Notes under the pieces: model-generated | Told to the model about the DNA's origin: nothing | Seen by the model: only the letters and a program-made list of their open reading frames with translations | Database searches by the model: none | Program-made: the position numbers and the translations under genes | From: Cichorium intybus | Lineage: Eukaryota; Streptophyta; Magnoliopsida; Asterales; Asteraceae | NCBI GenBank assembly: GCA_023525715.1 | Contig: CM042010.1 | Span: 87,101,384-87,165,383 of the forward strand | DNA: 64,000 nucleotides | Reading direction: 5' to 3' | Part shown: piece by piece, positions 10,358-23,342 of the stretch | Layout: every line of letters starts with the position of its first letter | Position numbering within the stretch: the stretch's first letter is position 1

Positions 10358-11134
10358 TGTTCGATTAGGTGTCTAAGCCATGACTAATAATTAGTATTTG
10401 CCTAATTAATAGAAGCACAGTCCATTTGGGTTGCCCTCATGGCTAGAGGTTTGGTAGAAAATTCGGTAGAGAGAAAGGTTGATTTATTATGGGATTAATA
10501 AATCAACAGGAATTAAATATATGGTTTATTAATATATTAAAGTGATAATATATTAATTAGAAACTATATTAATTAATTAGGAATTAATCCAGAATTAATT
10601 GGATTTAATTTGGGGATTAAATTAATTAATTAAAGGTGCAGGGACTAAAACTGTAATTATTCAATAGTTGAGTAAGTGGCAGTGTGACAGTGACCAGTGG
10701 AAGTCGAAATCCATATATGGAAATATATGAATTTCGAAATTGATAATAAAGGATAAATAGGAGTTTGAATTATAAGATAAAAGGTTTATCTTATTTGAAT
10801 TCAAAAAGGTTTATCTCTAAGGCTTATCAGTTAATCATCTGGAAACTATAAATAGGGATCCCTGGCACCACATATGAATTCGCCAACTTCACATAACTCT
10901 CTCTGGATTTTCGATTTCTCCTCTCCTCTGCTTGGGTGTGACTTTCATTTGAGGCAGGATAATTTTGCTGCTCAGCTTCCAAGAAATAAAGGTTGGTTTT
11001 TCTGTTTTGATCTTTAGTTTCTTTTTCTGGCCTCTAGGTTTTTGTTATATGTTCAATTGGAAGAAAACATAGATCCTTATAGGTTGCATGTGAACTTAGG
11101 TTAATTTAGTTCATGGATTGCTTAAAACCTTTCA
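10358..11134 (+). repeat. E1 3' LTR (777 bp)
   Basis: It is the same length as the 5' LTR and about 99.7% identical by eye (775/777). The TATAAATA box is at 10847-10854. It is followed by the ATTTG duplication at 11135-11139. Confidence 0.95.
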
Positions 11135-11969
11135 ATTTGCAGTACATACTTCTGTTTAGCTTTAGTAACACCTCCATTTAAAGCTTTGTCCAATCTTAAC
11201 AGACAAGTTCAAAATGCTTGAACATGCTCACAGGTGGTGATATTTGTATCAAGAATAAAAATAAGAAAATCCACCAAGGTTCGACATGAAAATATTACCA
11301 TAATAAACAATCATGTAATTAATTCATTATGCTATATCTAAATGGCCAAACTATACATAATCGAACCCATACGATACGACCAATGGATCGATATACTTAA
11401 AAAATGATAAAACTATGATTCAACAACCATAAAATATAAAAATCAACAAACCTTAATGACCAAATTGATAGTTTTTCTAATACCACAGAATAGGAAAACA
11501 TGGCATCAGAAACACATAAAAATTCTAAGGCAAGTAACAATTACTAAAACCTACAGGGAAATTACTTATTAACTATTTACAACTATAAGAAGGTTTATGA
11601 ATATCAACCTTTAGCAAAACCGATTTGCTTGGATAACCCTTGTGTAGATCAAAATCCCCAAAGCTAAGGAATGTAGTATCCAAAAGATAATACATTTAAT
11701 GGATCACACCCAATAAGTCCAAACAATTAGGTTATTAGGTTATTTAAGAATAACTCGCTATAAACCCTAGAGAGGGATTATAGATTCTGCTGAGAGGGAG
11801 AAGATAAAAACTCCATGAAGTCTCACCGGAAGTTGGTGCAAATTATGAGGAGCCTTGGAGGGGTTTTGTAGCTTCCAATGGTGATTAAAGATAAACCTTA
11901 TTTGAATTCAAACAAGATAAACCTTTTATCTTTAAATTCAAAACCCTTTTGTTACCGTATATAGTGGAC
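11135..11969. other. Flank between E1 and E5 with a Copia LTR-like scrap
   Basis: I see no convincing gene. About 11880-11955 (TTATTTGAATTC and AAGATAAACC words) resembles, in reverse, the stretch before the TATA box in E1-type LTRs, so it may be an old LTR fragment. Near 11160-11250 the minus strand reads LDKALNGGVTKAKQKYVLQI and then a stop across the original E1 target site. It could be a gene scrap but is too short to name. Confidence 0.4.
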
Positions 11970-13724
11970 AATTTTTGAAGGATAAATCCTTCCAAAAAAT
12001 CGTCCCCTATTATCCCGAACATTATACTTTATATGCCATAGCAAGTTTGACTTTTCCTAAAATTCAAATTTTACTCTGTTCATTCCCTTATTGTCACTTA
12101 CACCTTAATATAGCATTCTACTTCATCATTCCTACTTGTTTGCCAGTCATAAGACTTCTGTCTCTGTGAGTTTTTCTTTCACTTGAATCCTTTTATATTA
12201 AGTGACATTGACTACTAGACTAGTCATACCATAATATCAGTTCATCATGGTATGCATATCACTTACATGCTTTCATCATTCACTTAGTTAGTCTTTAGAC
12301 TTAGGCTAACACTATTTTGCCACTATGAACATCCATATGGTTAGGAACCTAGGGTCTTTCCATCTACCCCTTAAACGAAAATGAAGGCATTTTTGTTTAA
12401 GGTCTAATTCTCTACATGATTCTTACATATTATAATCTATTTCTCTTTGACAATTCTTACTTTCCATAATTTCATCATATCTTTCAAACACATTTAAATT
12501 GTTGATCCTTATTCATTCTTAACTATTTCCATTGTTCTTAACTAACTCCACACGTGATGATGTTAGAATACCATGTCACTTGCATAAATTTACTTGCCAA
12601 CCAGAATATCACCCTTGAGATAATCACCTCATGATGAGAAACAGTCGCTTCATCCCGGTCCATAACTAACTTTTCTAAGTATCAGATTCATGAGCTAATT
12701 CCAACTTAGCTACCACAATAATCTTACTAATTTGAAGACAGATACAATATACTTCGTAAGTTGTGAACTTATCAACTTACATCCTGAACATCTATCATTA
12801 GCCATTAGATGAACATATCATCATGCCATCATGCTAGTCACTTACCAGTAGTTGACCATCAATTGCTAATATGTATATGAAGAAATTTAGATTCATAGCA
12901 ACTTCTTGATCTCAAGAATTCCATGAGAAGATATGACATACCTTGTTTTCTAAGATTAATGATGTATAAGCTTCACATGAATCAATTTCCTTCTCGATCT
13001 TTAGAATTCAACGATTATGTTGGTCATCTTTATTTGTCAAGTCACCATACTTATGACTTAATCGTTTGCCCAGCCTTTAGATGCTTTCACTTGTTGTACT
13101 CATTCGAGTTTGGAAGTCAAAACTTCCCACATCTTGATTATGTATCTATTTCCTATTTTTAGCTATATTATCATCTTGGGCTCTTCGCCTTGATTAAGCA
13201 TTTTACTTTCCGTTTCTAACCAACATACATAATCATAACTATTATTAGTTATTCTTTAACCCAGGGTAGTCCCTGAGTGGTAGTCCAGGTTGCTACCTTT
13301 GGTCTTTCTTCCTTACTTGTTTCATATAAACATAGGGTTTGTCTCTAGATAACAAAATCCAACTCTTCATCTACCTTTCAGGTTAACTACTTCATAATTC
13401 CCTTTTGGGCGGAAAATACTCATAGTAATTCCTTAAACATTCTCATTCATACTTCATATTGTTCTGATAAGCACACTTATAGTGCTAATCAACCTATATA
13501 AGGCATAAAAGTTGTCATATTTTCCATTTCGGGTTTCCAAACTACATGGTACATACCCACTATATTATCCTTGATATTTTCAGTCGTACTTGATCTTATT
13601 ACATATGTGTAATAATCCTATGTCATTTAAAGTTTCTATATCCTATTTATTACTTCTTACATGTATCCACCTACCATATTCCCATGATTCCTTTGTGATT
13701 CTGCCAATCTCGAATACACATCTT

Positions 13725-13762
13725 GTGATTATGATAATACGGGCCCATATTATCATAACCAC
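13725..13762. repeat. 38-bp palindrome (E5 copy)
   Basis: A near-perfect inverted repeat is centred on GGGCCC, with arms TTATGATAATA/TATTATCATAA. In element sense it is identical over all 38 bases to the E4 copy at 38214-38251. Confidence 0.85.
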
Positions 13763-13832
13763 CTATACATATTAGATTTTGGCGTCACCACTAGGTCTCC
13801 TGGTTCACTGGTTCAAGTTAGCTTAATACATT

Positions 13833-13835
<3 letters not shown>

Positions 13836-13876
<41 letters not shown>
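13836..13876. repeat. (TA)n microsatellite
   Basis: About 20 TA units lie inside the E5 interior. E4 has no such tract at the matching place. Confidence 0.95.
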
Positions 13877-13877
<1 letters not shown>

Positions 13878-14180
13878 TGCTAACATGTATCAGGGAATCT
13901 TATTGCTCATAAGCAAATACTTACATAGCTATAAACAATTATGGAAAATAAACACATAATTTCCTAACAGTCCAGCCTTATCTTAGACTCAACAGTCTAA
14001 CCATCTTATAGATTTGCAACCTATCTTTGGATCTTAAGTTTATAAACCAATCTTAAGGTACAACTTATCATAGCATTTACTTCATTGCTTACGGTCTTAT
14101 CTTAAGTTCGCGTTCTCATTTAAGCCTCACACAATTTAAGCCTAGGTTTGAGTCTCGACACCTAATTCGCTTAAACTATG

Positions 14181-14192
14181 GCTCTGATACCA
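14181..14192 (-). other. E5 primer-binding site
   Basis: On the minus strand it reads TGGTATCAGAGC, three bases after the LTR end, matching initiator Met tRNA. E4 has the same spacing. Confidence 0.88.
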
Positions 14193-14195
14193 ACC

Positions 14196-15455
14196 TGTAG
14201 CTCCCCGATTTTCATACACCTTAAATGGTGTAATATTTTATAAAAACATCAGGGAGCAAAATCTCAAACTTTTTAAAACTTTTCTCATGACGTCAAGTCA
14301 TATCTTAAAATTCCAGTCCCAACAAAAACCATTTAGATTTTAAAAAATGTTTAGATAACTTCGGGGGTTACAACTTCATATCAAACTAGACCATAGAAAG
14401 CAAGTTAGGATACAAATCATTACATCAGCCATAATTAGCTCCATCTAAAATCCAAATCTCTTCGGGTCATCTACTTTCTTCTATCCCTCGTATCTAGAAC
14501 CTAGGATACATGATATAAAATAAAATACATAAGACGAAAACGTCTCGTGAGCTACATGGGTTTGGACACAAAACGTTTATAAGCATAACTCGGTCATTTT
14601 CCAAAACTTTTATAAACAATTCATGTAATGACACTAGCTATCAAACCTTTCGTAAAAAACATGTAAATATATTTTATTTTCAAAGTCTTTCAGATAAATC
14701 AAGTAAGAATGCTACTAACATAAAACTTTTCTTTTTATTTCCTTTAGCTTGACTAACATTCAAACACATTTTGATTTTTATATTTAGGGACTTAATCACT
14801 CTTGGTGATACCCTAAGTCTATACTGAGATGGTAAGAACATAATCAAACCACCTCAGTATCTTATCACATGCTTTGATTGGTATATTAAAATGCTTATTT
14901 TTTATACTTAGGGCATTAATCACTCTTGGTGATATCCTAAGTCTATACCAGAATTGAGAGAACTTGATCAGTCTATCCTGGCTTCATTAGCTTAGGACAT
15001 ATACTTCGCGAAAGGAGTGGTACCGTCCCAGTAGATTCCTCTATAGTCCCCTTCGGGAACATCATTTCCCGGGCCAAACATTATCCTTCATTCACATTAC
15101 TTTACATTGCATTACATTGCTTGCTTCAAAATACCAGTCATTCAAAAACATATGTTTGCTTGTTGTCAAACATTTACTGAAATACACATTAAGGCTAAAT
15201 GCTAAAACATTCTTTCATAACAACGTAAGACTCAATGCCAAAACATTCTTCCATAACAACATAAGGCTCAATGCCAAAACACTCTTTCATAATTAATATG
15301 AGGATAGACGCCAAAACATACTTTCATAACCATTGTGGCTTAATATCAAAACATACTTTCGTAACATTATGGCTTGATGCCAAAACATACTTTCATAACC
15401 ATTGTGGCTTGATGCCAAAACATACTTTCATAACATTATGGCTTGATGCCAAAAC
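14196..15455 (-). repeat. E5 5' LTR, segment next to primer site
   Basis: It is bounded by TGTAGCTCC at 14196 and by the E2 insertion at 15456. 15190-15455 is a tandem array of about 37-bp units built on GGCTTGATGCCAAAACAT and CTTTCATAAC. E4's LTRs carry the same type of array (36330-36560, 43860-44095). Confidence 0.82.
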
Positions 15456-16330
<875 letters not shown>

Positions 16331-16331
16331 G

Positions 16332-16343
16332 TGGTATCAGAGA
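16332..16343 (+). other. E2 primer-binding site
   Basis: TGGTATCAGAGA matches the initiator Met tRNA primer at 11 of 12 positions. Confidence 0.88.
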
Positions 16344-17237
16344 TATTTGGTGTGTTTTCTTGTTAAATTGTTATAACTGTATCCTGTAAATTAGGGTTTA
16401 TTGTTTCTAAACCCTAATGTGGCTATTTTGAATATTAGGCTTAGGGTTTTGAAAAACCCTGGCCCCTCCCCCCTGCTTGGCGTGAAAAAGGGAATGGTTT
16501 AGTAGGCTTTCTATTTTTGGTAAATTTAATTGTTTAAATAGATAAAACCTTAAACCTCCTATCCTAAATTTCGAAAATTAGGGGATAATGATAGGTTTAA
16601 ATTAATTTGATTATTATGACACCTATCTGCAAAATTAATTAATTTAATTAATTGTTTAATTAAAAGATAATTAATAGGATTTAATTAATTTCGATTTAAT
16701 TGTTTTAAATTGCGAAAATTAATGGATAAAATCTAGAAATATTTTAAAATGTTTAAAATATTAAATTTAATTAATTTAATTAATTGATTAATTAAAAGAT
16801 AATTAAAATCGATTTTATGGTTTAATTTAATTTGAAAATTTTAATAGTTTAAATTTGACAATAAATTAAAAGATAAACCAGAAACAATTTTTTAAATGTT
16901 TAAAAAATTACATCTTATATATATTATAATTAGGGAGTTATTATTATATGTATAAGATTAAAATGGTTAGTCAAATCATTAGTAGGCCTCATTCACGAAG
17001 CTGGTCTATAAAGTGGGTATAAGGAGACTGCCTATAAAATGGCGGTCTAATGGGTGAACACTCTCGCCCACCGCTCGCCTGATCAATGGAGGGTCGTTAG
17101 CCGAACAGTTTTGATAGGACCACCTAATAATCACTAAAAGTATAATGATTCAAAGTACTAGAACACTTAATAAAACCCATATCTATTTACTTTAGGGAAA
17201 TGTGAATTGGTGCTAATCCATGAAATTGCACATTGCA

Positions 17238-17298
17238 CTTTATGAAACATTGGTGGAGCGTGTGTGGTTTACCGGCACGCCAATAGGGGTTCATAAAG
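17238..17298 (+). other. Stem-loop H1 of E2
   Basis: CTTTATGAA pairs with TTCATAAAG. The inner stem TTGGTG (17250-17255) pairs with CGCCAA (17278-17283) using one G-T wobble. Confidence 0.7.
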
Positions 17299-17313
17299 AG
17301 TTACAATGGGTTT

Positions 17314-17397
17314 CCCGGGTATTGTCATTGTTGGTGGAGCGTGTGTGGTTTACCGGCACATCAATTAGAGATGATAATTAACCTGAGAGTACCAAGC
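17314..17397 (+). other. Stem-loop H2 of E2
   Basis: The inner stem TTGGTG pairs with CATCAA using one G-T wobble. Outer helices are TTGTCAT/ATGATAA and CCCGGGT/ACCTGAG. The apex is the same as in H1. Confidence 0.65.
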
Positions 17398-17693
17398 TAA
17401 TTTGCATGGTTATTCACATCCAGTTTGTGATCCTCGGCATCCCAGTCACAAACAGTGGAGCACATCCGAGATTAAACATGCCATTGAAGAGTTTAATGAA
17501 TCTCAACAGAACTAGGAATTTCATAAGATGAAATTGATAAGTGTTTATCTACCTTAATGACCATTATGTTGTGATTACGACATCCCTCTTCACACTATAG
17601 TTGGGGTATTTTGGATCCTAGCCTTAACAAATAATATATTGGGTAATTATTTAAAAGGAACAGTTAAACTAATAAATTCTATTTCTTTTATAG

Positions 17694-18464
17694 ATGTCAA
17701 GTGTCAATTCTCCTCCTTCTCCTCCTTCACCCATTTCTGAAAGCATCATAATACACCTGCTTAATATGGAAAGGCTGACTGGCCTCAACTGTAAAGAATG
17801 GCTTCGCAATTGGAGACTGGGTCTCGGCATTGCTGGCAAGCTACATCTCACCGAGTATCCGATCCCAGTTCCACCGGAACAAGTCATCATAAAAGGTCCT
17901 TATGATGAATCCGAAGAGATTCGTGACCTCATGCTATCAACCATTGACCCCGAGTTCCGCAAGGATTTTGAATCCTTGGGGTCATATGAGTTGATGCAAC
18001 TGGTGGAGGAAAGGTTCCAAAAACCAGTTGAAGAGGAACGAGCTAGAATCCTCAGAAGACTTGCAGAGTGCAAGCTAAAGGGAGGAAGTATCATCAATTC
18101 GCATGTTCTTCAGATCGAAGGGTACATAGGCGAGTTATATAAACTTGGTTATCCCATGAGTCAGGAGGAGAGTGTTAACATCCTGCTCGCTTCGCTGACA
18201 AATGAGTACGATCTGTTCATTCAGACGTATAGAAAGGAAGACCAGAAAAAGACCCTCATGGAAATGCGTCCACTGTTGACTTTATACGAGTCACTCTTGG
18301 ACAGGCATAGCTCTAATGGCTCAGCTACTTCTGGATTAAGTCCAGTGAAGAGACGTAACAAGAAACGGTCGAGATCGACTAGACATGTCTCAAACTGGGA
18401 ATTCGCAAAATCGGATACAGTCACAGAAAGATTGGAAGACGCTCCAACTCTTTTGAAAGCTTAG
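17694..18464 (+). CDS. E2 gag-like protein without zinc knuckle
   Basis: The 256-residue frame starts at the ATG that follows TATAG, the same context as gag in E1. The N-terminus is Ser/Pro-rich (SSVNSPPSPPSP). The body has a Copia-Gag-like layout: LTGLNCKEWLRNWRLGL near residue 28, then STIDPEFRKDFESLGSYELM and LVEERFQKPVEEE, which parallel the corresponding helical Gag segments. The C-terminal third is basic (SPVKRRNKKRSRSTR). It has no CCHC knuckle and no protease, and the sequence is far from E1's Gag, so it is its own lineage. It may build or modify particles with a partner's Pol. E3 holds a decayed copy. The frame is open in a pol-less element, which suggests selection on it, but expression is not shown. 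Confidence 0.8.
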   Translation: MSSVNSPPSPPSPISESIIIHLLNMERLTGLNCKEWLRNWRLGLGIAGKLHLTEYPIPVPPEQVIIKGPYDESEEIRDLMLSTIDPEFRKDFESLGSYELMQLVEERFQKPVEEERARILRRLAECKLKGGSIINSHVLQIEGYIGELYKLGYPMSQEESVNILLASLTNEYDLFIQTYRKEDQKKTLMEMRPLLTLYESLLDRHSSNGSATSGLSPVKRRNKKRSRSTRHVSNWEFAKSDTVTERLEDAPTLLKA

Positions 18465-18854
18465 GTATATCTAAAAACCTCAAAACTCCTGTTCCAAGAT
18501 TTCTTGATACATAATGTGACAGTCGCATTTTGGTTTGTATGCAGGGAATCAAGAAGGCACGGGACTCTGTCGCATAGGAGCACATTTGTATTGGATCTCC
18601 AGCTCGTGCAGTTTTGAAGTTTAGATAGATATTAAATATTGTTATTAGTCTTTAGATACATTTTTGACATTGTCTATTACATTGTTCAAGGATTTTATTT
18701 TTAATGAAATTGTCATATTTTCTTTTAACACCTATTGTCTGAAATTATCCTTGAAATGTTATTTGAATGTGTTGAATGTATGATTAGTAATAACTTGAAT
18801 GTTGATACATCTAAAGTGTTTGGATTCAAGAATTGTGTCATTTATGATTGTTAA

Positions 18855-19127
18855 TGTTACAAGAATCAATTCAACCACAGGTCCAGTTGGACAGGACCTT
18901 GGAATCATTTGACTTAGAGTCACTTGATGAATTGAGTTCTTAATGTGTCAAGAAATGAATCAACCAAAGGTCCAGTTGGACAGGACTTTGGAATCATCTG
19001 ACTTGGAGTCAGATGATGATTAAGTTCTTTATAAAGCACATGTGGCAAGAAATGAATCACCCAAAGATCCAGAGGATAGGATTTTGGAATTAGTTGACTT
19101 AGAGTCAATTGAAGATTGCAAGTCTTG
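18855..19127 (+). repeat. Three tandem units of about 90 bp with hairpins
   Basis: The units start near 18855, 18943 and 19034. Each has AAGAAATGAATCAACC-like and GTCCAGTTGGACAGGA-like blocks, then TGACT-TRG-AGTCA. In unit 2 the stem is a perfect 11 bp (ATCATCTGACT with AGTCAGATGAT). Unit 3 has TTGACT with AGTCAA, a compensated change. E3 has two matching units near 32860-33010. Confidence 0.75.
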
Positions 19128-20211
19128 AACGAAGTCATAAGTTTACATAGATATGTAAAGGACATTGAGATTAAGAGCAACGGACACACCTGTTGTTGTG
19201 CATTGCTAGAATCTTGATATAGAACACAATTGTTTATACTTCACGATATTCATCATTCGGTATGACGAATATGACATTGCTAATCGGGATAAGCAATTGA
19301 ATTGAAACCTCGAACAGTTCAAGGACTTCAAAGGAAGTACAAGTTCCACAGAACCTGAGCGATAACATAAACTGAGAAAAAGATTTCACAGTTCATTAAC
19401 TTCCAAGAACATTAATAGTTAAAATGTGTCTTAGGGAAGATAATTGAGCATTGGTCGAAACAGTTCGATCATCGGTGTATGAGATACATTGCAAATTAGT
19501 TTCCAATAGGATGAACACTATACCAGTCAGTCCATATAAACCATACTCCGACCACATCGTAGACTAAGTAGGTCTTGCAGACACTGCCTGAAATGTAAAG
19601 CTGGGATTATCCCACTTGTACATAGAAAGTCCAAGGTCTTGTAGTGTTCATCTGAACCTCATGACTAGCTGAGCATTGTCGTTTCATTAGCTATCCCACT
19701 GTTACTAAAGAGCTCTTTTAGAAAGAACTCATGGTCTAAGGAAACAGTGGGAGTTGGGACAGTCCTAAATGAGTTTAGGATTAGCAATGAAAGAACCTTT
19801 TTAGTCATCACTAGGCTTGGAGCAGAAATCGGATTTCTGCTTTACAACTGACATAATCTCCTCTTGACCAGTAGCATTGATCACCATCATAAGTAGTTGT
19901 GATCAGGGTGACATACCGATTGGTGGTAAAACACTGCAGTTGGTACAGATTTGCAATCCGACTACTTGGAAGCATTGGTGAGCCCGGCTGCTGCCAAATA
20001 AGAGGACCTTAGGGCGAGACACGGTCTGTGTGAAAATTTGATTGATTTTACACCTGGTCTAAAAACTAGTGGGAGTAACTGAATCATCAAAAGAAAGCAA
20101 CATGGACATATACATACCTTCAGAGCATCTAGTTGAGTCGATACTCAGAGTCAAGCAATTGATTCCGAGTAAAGCACTCTCAATTGAAGATGAAATCCGA
20201 GAGGATTCTCC

Positions 20212-20288
20212 ATGGCATAGTGTGAGTCGTTAGTGGAGCATGTGTGGTTTACCGGCACACTAATAGGGACACACATAGAGCATGCCAT
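20212..20288 (+). other. Stem-loop H3 of E2
   Basis: The outer stem is ATGGCAT (20212-20218) with ATGCCAT (20282-20288). The inner stem is TTAGTG (20230-20235) with CACTAA (20258-20263), a third compensated version of the same stem. The apex is GAGCATGTGTGGTTTACCGG. Confidence 0.72.
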
Positions 20289-21176
20289 TACAAAAGGTAC
20301 ATGGCCCCGGGTTTCATCCCACGGGCATCTTGCAAGAAAGGATATTCAGATTCTCAAAATATGCCAAAGGATTGGATTTTGAGAAAAGGCTGAAAGATTT
20401 CTATTAAAATGTCAGAAAGGTTTGGATTCTCAAAATGTGCCATAAGTCCTGGATTTTGTGAATAGTCTATAACCGTATCAAAGCCAGTGGGAGTCGCCGT
20501 TATCCACTATCCCCACATGTGGGATAAATAATGGTTCTAGGAAATGTCTCTTTTCATTACGAAGTGTAATGACTTGGTGTTAAGAGACGGATCGCTATGA
20601 AAGGCTTAATAGAAATACGGCATACTCAGGTGGTTGTAAACGTCTATGAGATAGATCCAGATTCTGCCAAGATGATCTTGATGAGATTCAAGATGCATAG
20701 ACTTAGGAAAAGTTTTTCTTGTCATTGCAAAGTATGATGACTTGGCATGAAAGAAATAAAGAAGGTGCAACATACTCATGTAATTCACAGTCATCTATTG
20801 GAAAGATGAAATCGCCAGCATAGGCCTAGCCATTGTAAGCATGATCTTGATAAGATTCAAGATGCACGAGAAAAGTCTCCGAAAGGAAAATAGTTTTTCG
20901 AAAATCATGACACAAAGGATTATAAATAATCCTTGGATCGATCATAAAGTCATGAACATGTCCTGATAACTTAATGCTTAGGGCATAATAAGTTGGATTC
21001 AGAACATTTCCTGGCTGGGAATACTGGATGGATTGGTTGAACTAAAATGAGAATTCATTAGGAAATGATTAGGGTGAAAGTGATAGTATTAATTTGAAAG
21101 ATTTTCAAAGTGGTAATTATTAACATCAGGACATGATGTTAATGTACTTCATGGTTACAAAGTCTCGTTGGTATTC

Positions 21177-21208
21177 TGATGGAGCGCGTGTGGTTCACCG
21201 ACACATCA
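21177..21208 (+). other. Stem-loop H4 of E2
   Basis: The inner stem is TGATG (21177-21181) with CATCA (21204-21208). The apex is GAGCGCGTGTGGTTCACCGA. The long outer stem is weak here. Confidence 0.6.
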
Positions 21209-22314
21209 TAAAACCTCGAAATAGTCTTAGGGTGCAGTCAAGTAGACTAAAGACCCCAGAACCATAGGAAGTCACAGTACACATTACTAGAATGGAGTTA
21301 GAAGAGAAATTGACAGGATAACTTATTGAGATGTTATCGGATGAGCATCCGATTGGATCATCTGCAATAAAGTGTATAAGTATAAGATACTTTGGATACA
21401 TAGAAAGAGTGTAAGGTTCATTAAGACATAGCTGTAAAATTAGAATTGAAAGTTTAAAAGAAATCCTGAAACCGATAATAGTTTATGACAAGGTCCGACT
21501 TGGTGATTACCTTGTGGAGACTTGGTAATAAGCAAGAGTAGCTGCCAGTCATATCTTTATGTTTCGCTTTCGCATGTTTTACTTCCCGAATAATTTAATT
21601 ATTCAGAAAGGTCCACAGTCGCTCATACTTTGGGAAGTAAGTATTGAATCAAGACTGTCGTGAATTGATTTGTAGACTGTCTAAGGAGTTAGGCATAGCA
21701 ATAGGATTGCTACAACATTCATGAGTACTTAGAAATAGAGATTTGAGTATTGGATAAACCCACGCTCAATAGATTGCTTCATGGATTATATCACAAGCAA
21801 TATTGAGATGATAATATCCTATGATCTTCAAGTAGAGAGATATGAGTTATAATCTACAAGGCAGTTGTTCATTGATAATACGAAAACGCATCAGTAACTC
21901 GATGTTATAAAACGTGTTGTTGTGAATGATTTGACTAGTAAAAGATATAAGCATATGAGTCGAAGCTTATTCGTTCCTTGAACCTGATGGGAAACAGATA
22001 TCTGTAGGCCTCTCGATGATTTTGAAGTTGACTAAAGTGCTGGCCAGCTTGGACTAAATTGATGTGTTCAATTAGAAGTTCTAAAGTCATAAGCAGAATC
22101 GGAAATCGAGGAACAGAGTATCAGACAGAGATTGATTTCAATCCATGTCTCGTGTCTGAAAATATCTTGTTGGACGAAGGATCATCTGATCACTTATCTT
22201 TGGACAGAACTGACTAGGTCAGAGTTCGGCAGCGGTTTCTAGGAAGCTACAGTTGCTAAATTAATTAGAGGGTAAATTGGTCATTTTAGTCATAGACTTA
22301 TCCAAGTGGGAGAC

Positions 22315-22693
22315 TGTTGGATTAGGTGTCTAAGCCATGACTAATAATTAGTATTTATCTGATTAATAGTAGCATAGTCCATTTGGGTTGCCCTCATAGT
22401 TGGAGGATTGGCAGAAAGTCCGGTAGAGAGAAAGATTGATTTATTATATGATTAATAAATCAATAGAAATTAAATAAATAGTTTATTAATATATTTAAGT
22501 GATAATATATTAATTAGAAACTATAATAATTAATTAAAAATTTTTCTGGAATTAATTGGAATTAATTTGGCAGTTAAATTAATTAATTAAAGGTGCAGGG
22601 ACTAAAACTATAATTATTCAATAGTTGAGTAAGTGGCAGTGTGAGTGACCATGTGGTGGCCGAAAATATATATATATATAGATATATACATTT

Positions 22694-22790
<97 letters not shown>

Positions 22791-23177
22791 CAGATAAATG
22801 TGGTTTGAATGATTAAAATAATAGTTTATCTTAATTCGAATTCAAAAAGGTTTATCTGTAACGATTATCTGATCACCACATGGAGGCTATAAATAGGGAG
22901 GCTTCCCTAAACCCTAGACCACGTTTTTTTACTCTCTTTCTCTCAAGAATTTTCGGCCAAGAGCTCCTGCTAGGGTGTGACTTCATTTGAGGCAGGACAA
23001 TTGTGTTGCTTTGCTTCAAAGAAATCCTAAAAGGTTAGTTTTTCTTATTTTATTCTTTTAGTTAATTTCTTCAGGCCTTCGAGGATTTGTTATATGTTTA
23101 ATTAGAAGAAAACCTAGATCTATATAGGTTGCATGTGAACTTAGGAATTTTAGTTCATAGTTGCAGAAAACCTTTCA
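22315..23177 (+). repeat. E2 3' LTR (863 bp)
   Basis: It matches the 5' LTR apart from a shorter TA tract (22696-22789) and a handful of substitutions. TATAAATA is at 22888-22895. Confidence 0.93.
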
Positions 23178-23342
23178 AAAACATACTTTCATAAAACATT
23201 CTTTCACATACGTGGTATAGAACTTTCATAAACATGACATAAGCAAAAAGACTTGCATTTCATTTCATATTTGAAAGTCACATAAAGATTTATAAATACT
23301 TTTCCGTGTACCCTATAATGGAAAAAATGCCACATGTATTCA

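Larger units (their letters stand above)
3361..11134 (+). mobile_element. E1: near-complete Ty1/Copia LTR retrotransposon
   Basis: This is a 7,774-bp element with two 777-bp LTRs (TG...CA ends) flanked by the 5-bp duplication ATTTG (3356-3360 and 11135-11139). Order: LTR, primer site matching initiator Met tRNA, 1.3 kb structured leader, one gag-protease-integrase-RT-RNaseH frame, 0.8 kb 3' non-coding region, polypurine tract, LTR. Integrase before reverse transcriptase is the Copia order. By eye the two LTRs differ at only two positions (3365/10362 and about 3751/10748), so the insertion is recent. One in-frame stop at 8763 interrupts pol. E1 is the likely autonomous relative of E2 and E3, which share its LTR ends, leader and 3' region. 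Confidence 0.97.
11970..14195 (-). other. E5 non-coding interior
   Basis: It aligns in reverse with E4's interior at many points but is clearly older and diverged. No ORF has recognisable retrotransposon motifs. The left end is indistinct. Confidence 0.7.
16344..17693 (+). other. E2 structured leader
   Basis: It is homologous to the E1 leader. The helices survive substitutions: AGACTGCC now faces GGCGGTCT, and GGGTGA faces TCGCCC, both still pairable. Two long stem-loops lie at 17238-17298 and 17314-17397. It ends TTTCTTTTATAG directly before the ATG. Confidence 0.75.
18465..22314 (+). other. E2 long non-coding region
   Basis: 3.8 kb without pol motifs or long ORFs, conserved with E3 (reverse, 29575-33450). 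It is built partly from internal duplications that fold: three units of about 90 bp at 18855-19127, two ATCTTGA/TCAAGAT hairpins (about 20675-20700 and 20846-20872), and two more copies of the leader hairpin (20212-20288, 21177-21208). From 21540 it matches E1's 3' region. The polypurine tract AAGTGGGAGA is at 22304-22313. Confidence 0.7.

Noticed and set aside
18465..22314. Search for hidden pol remnants in E2's 3.8 kb non-coding part
   Set aside because: No YVDD, integrase or RNase H motif was seen in any frame, and conservation with E3 is of hairpin repeats, not reading frames.
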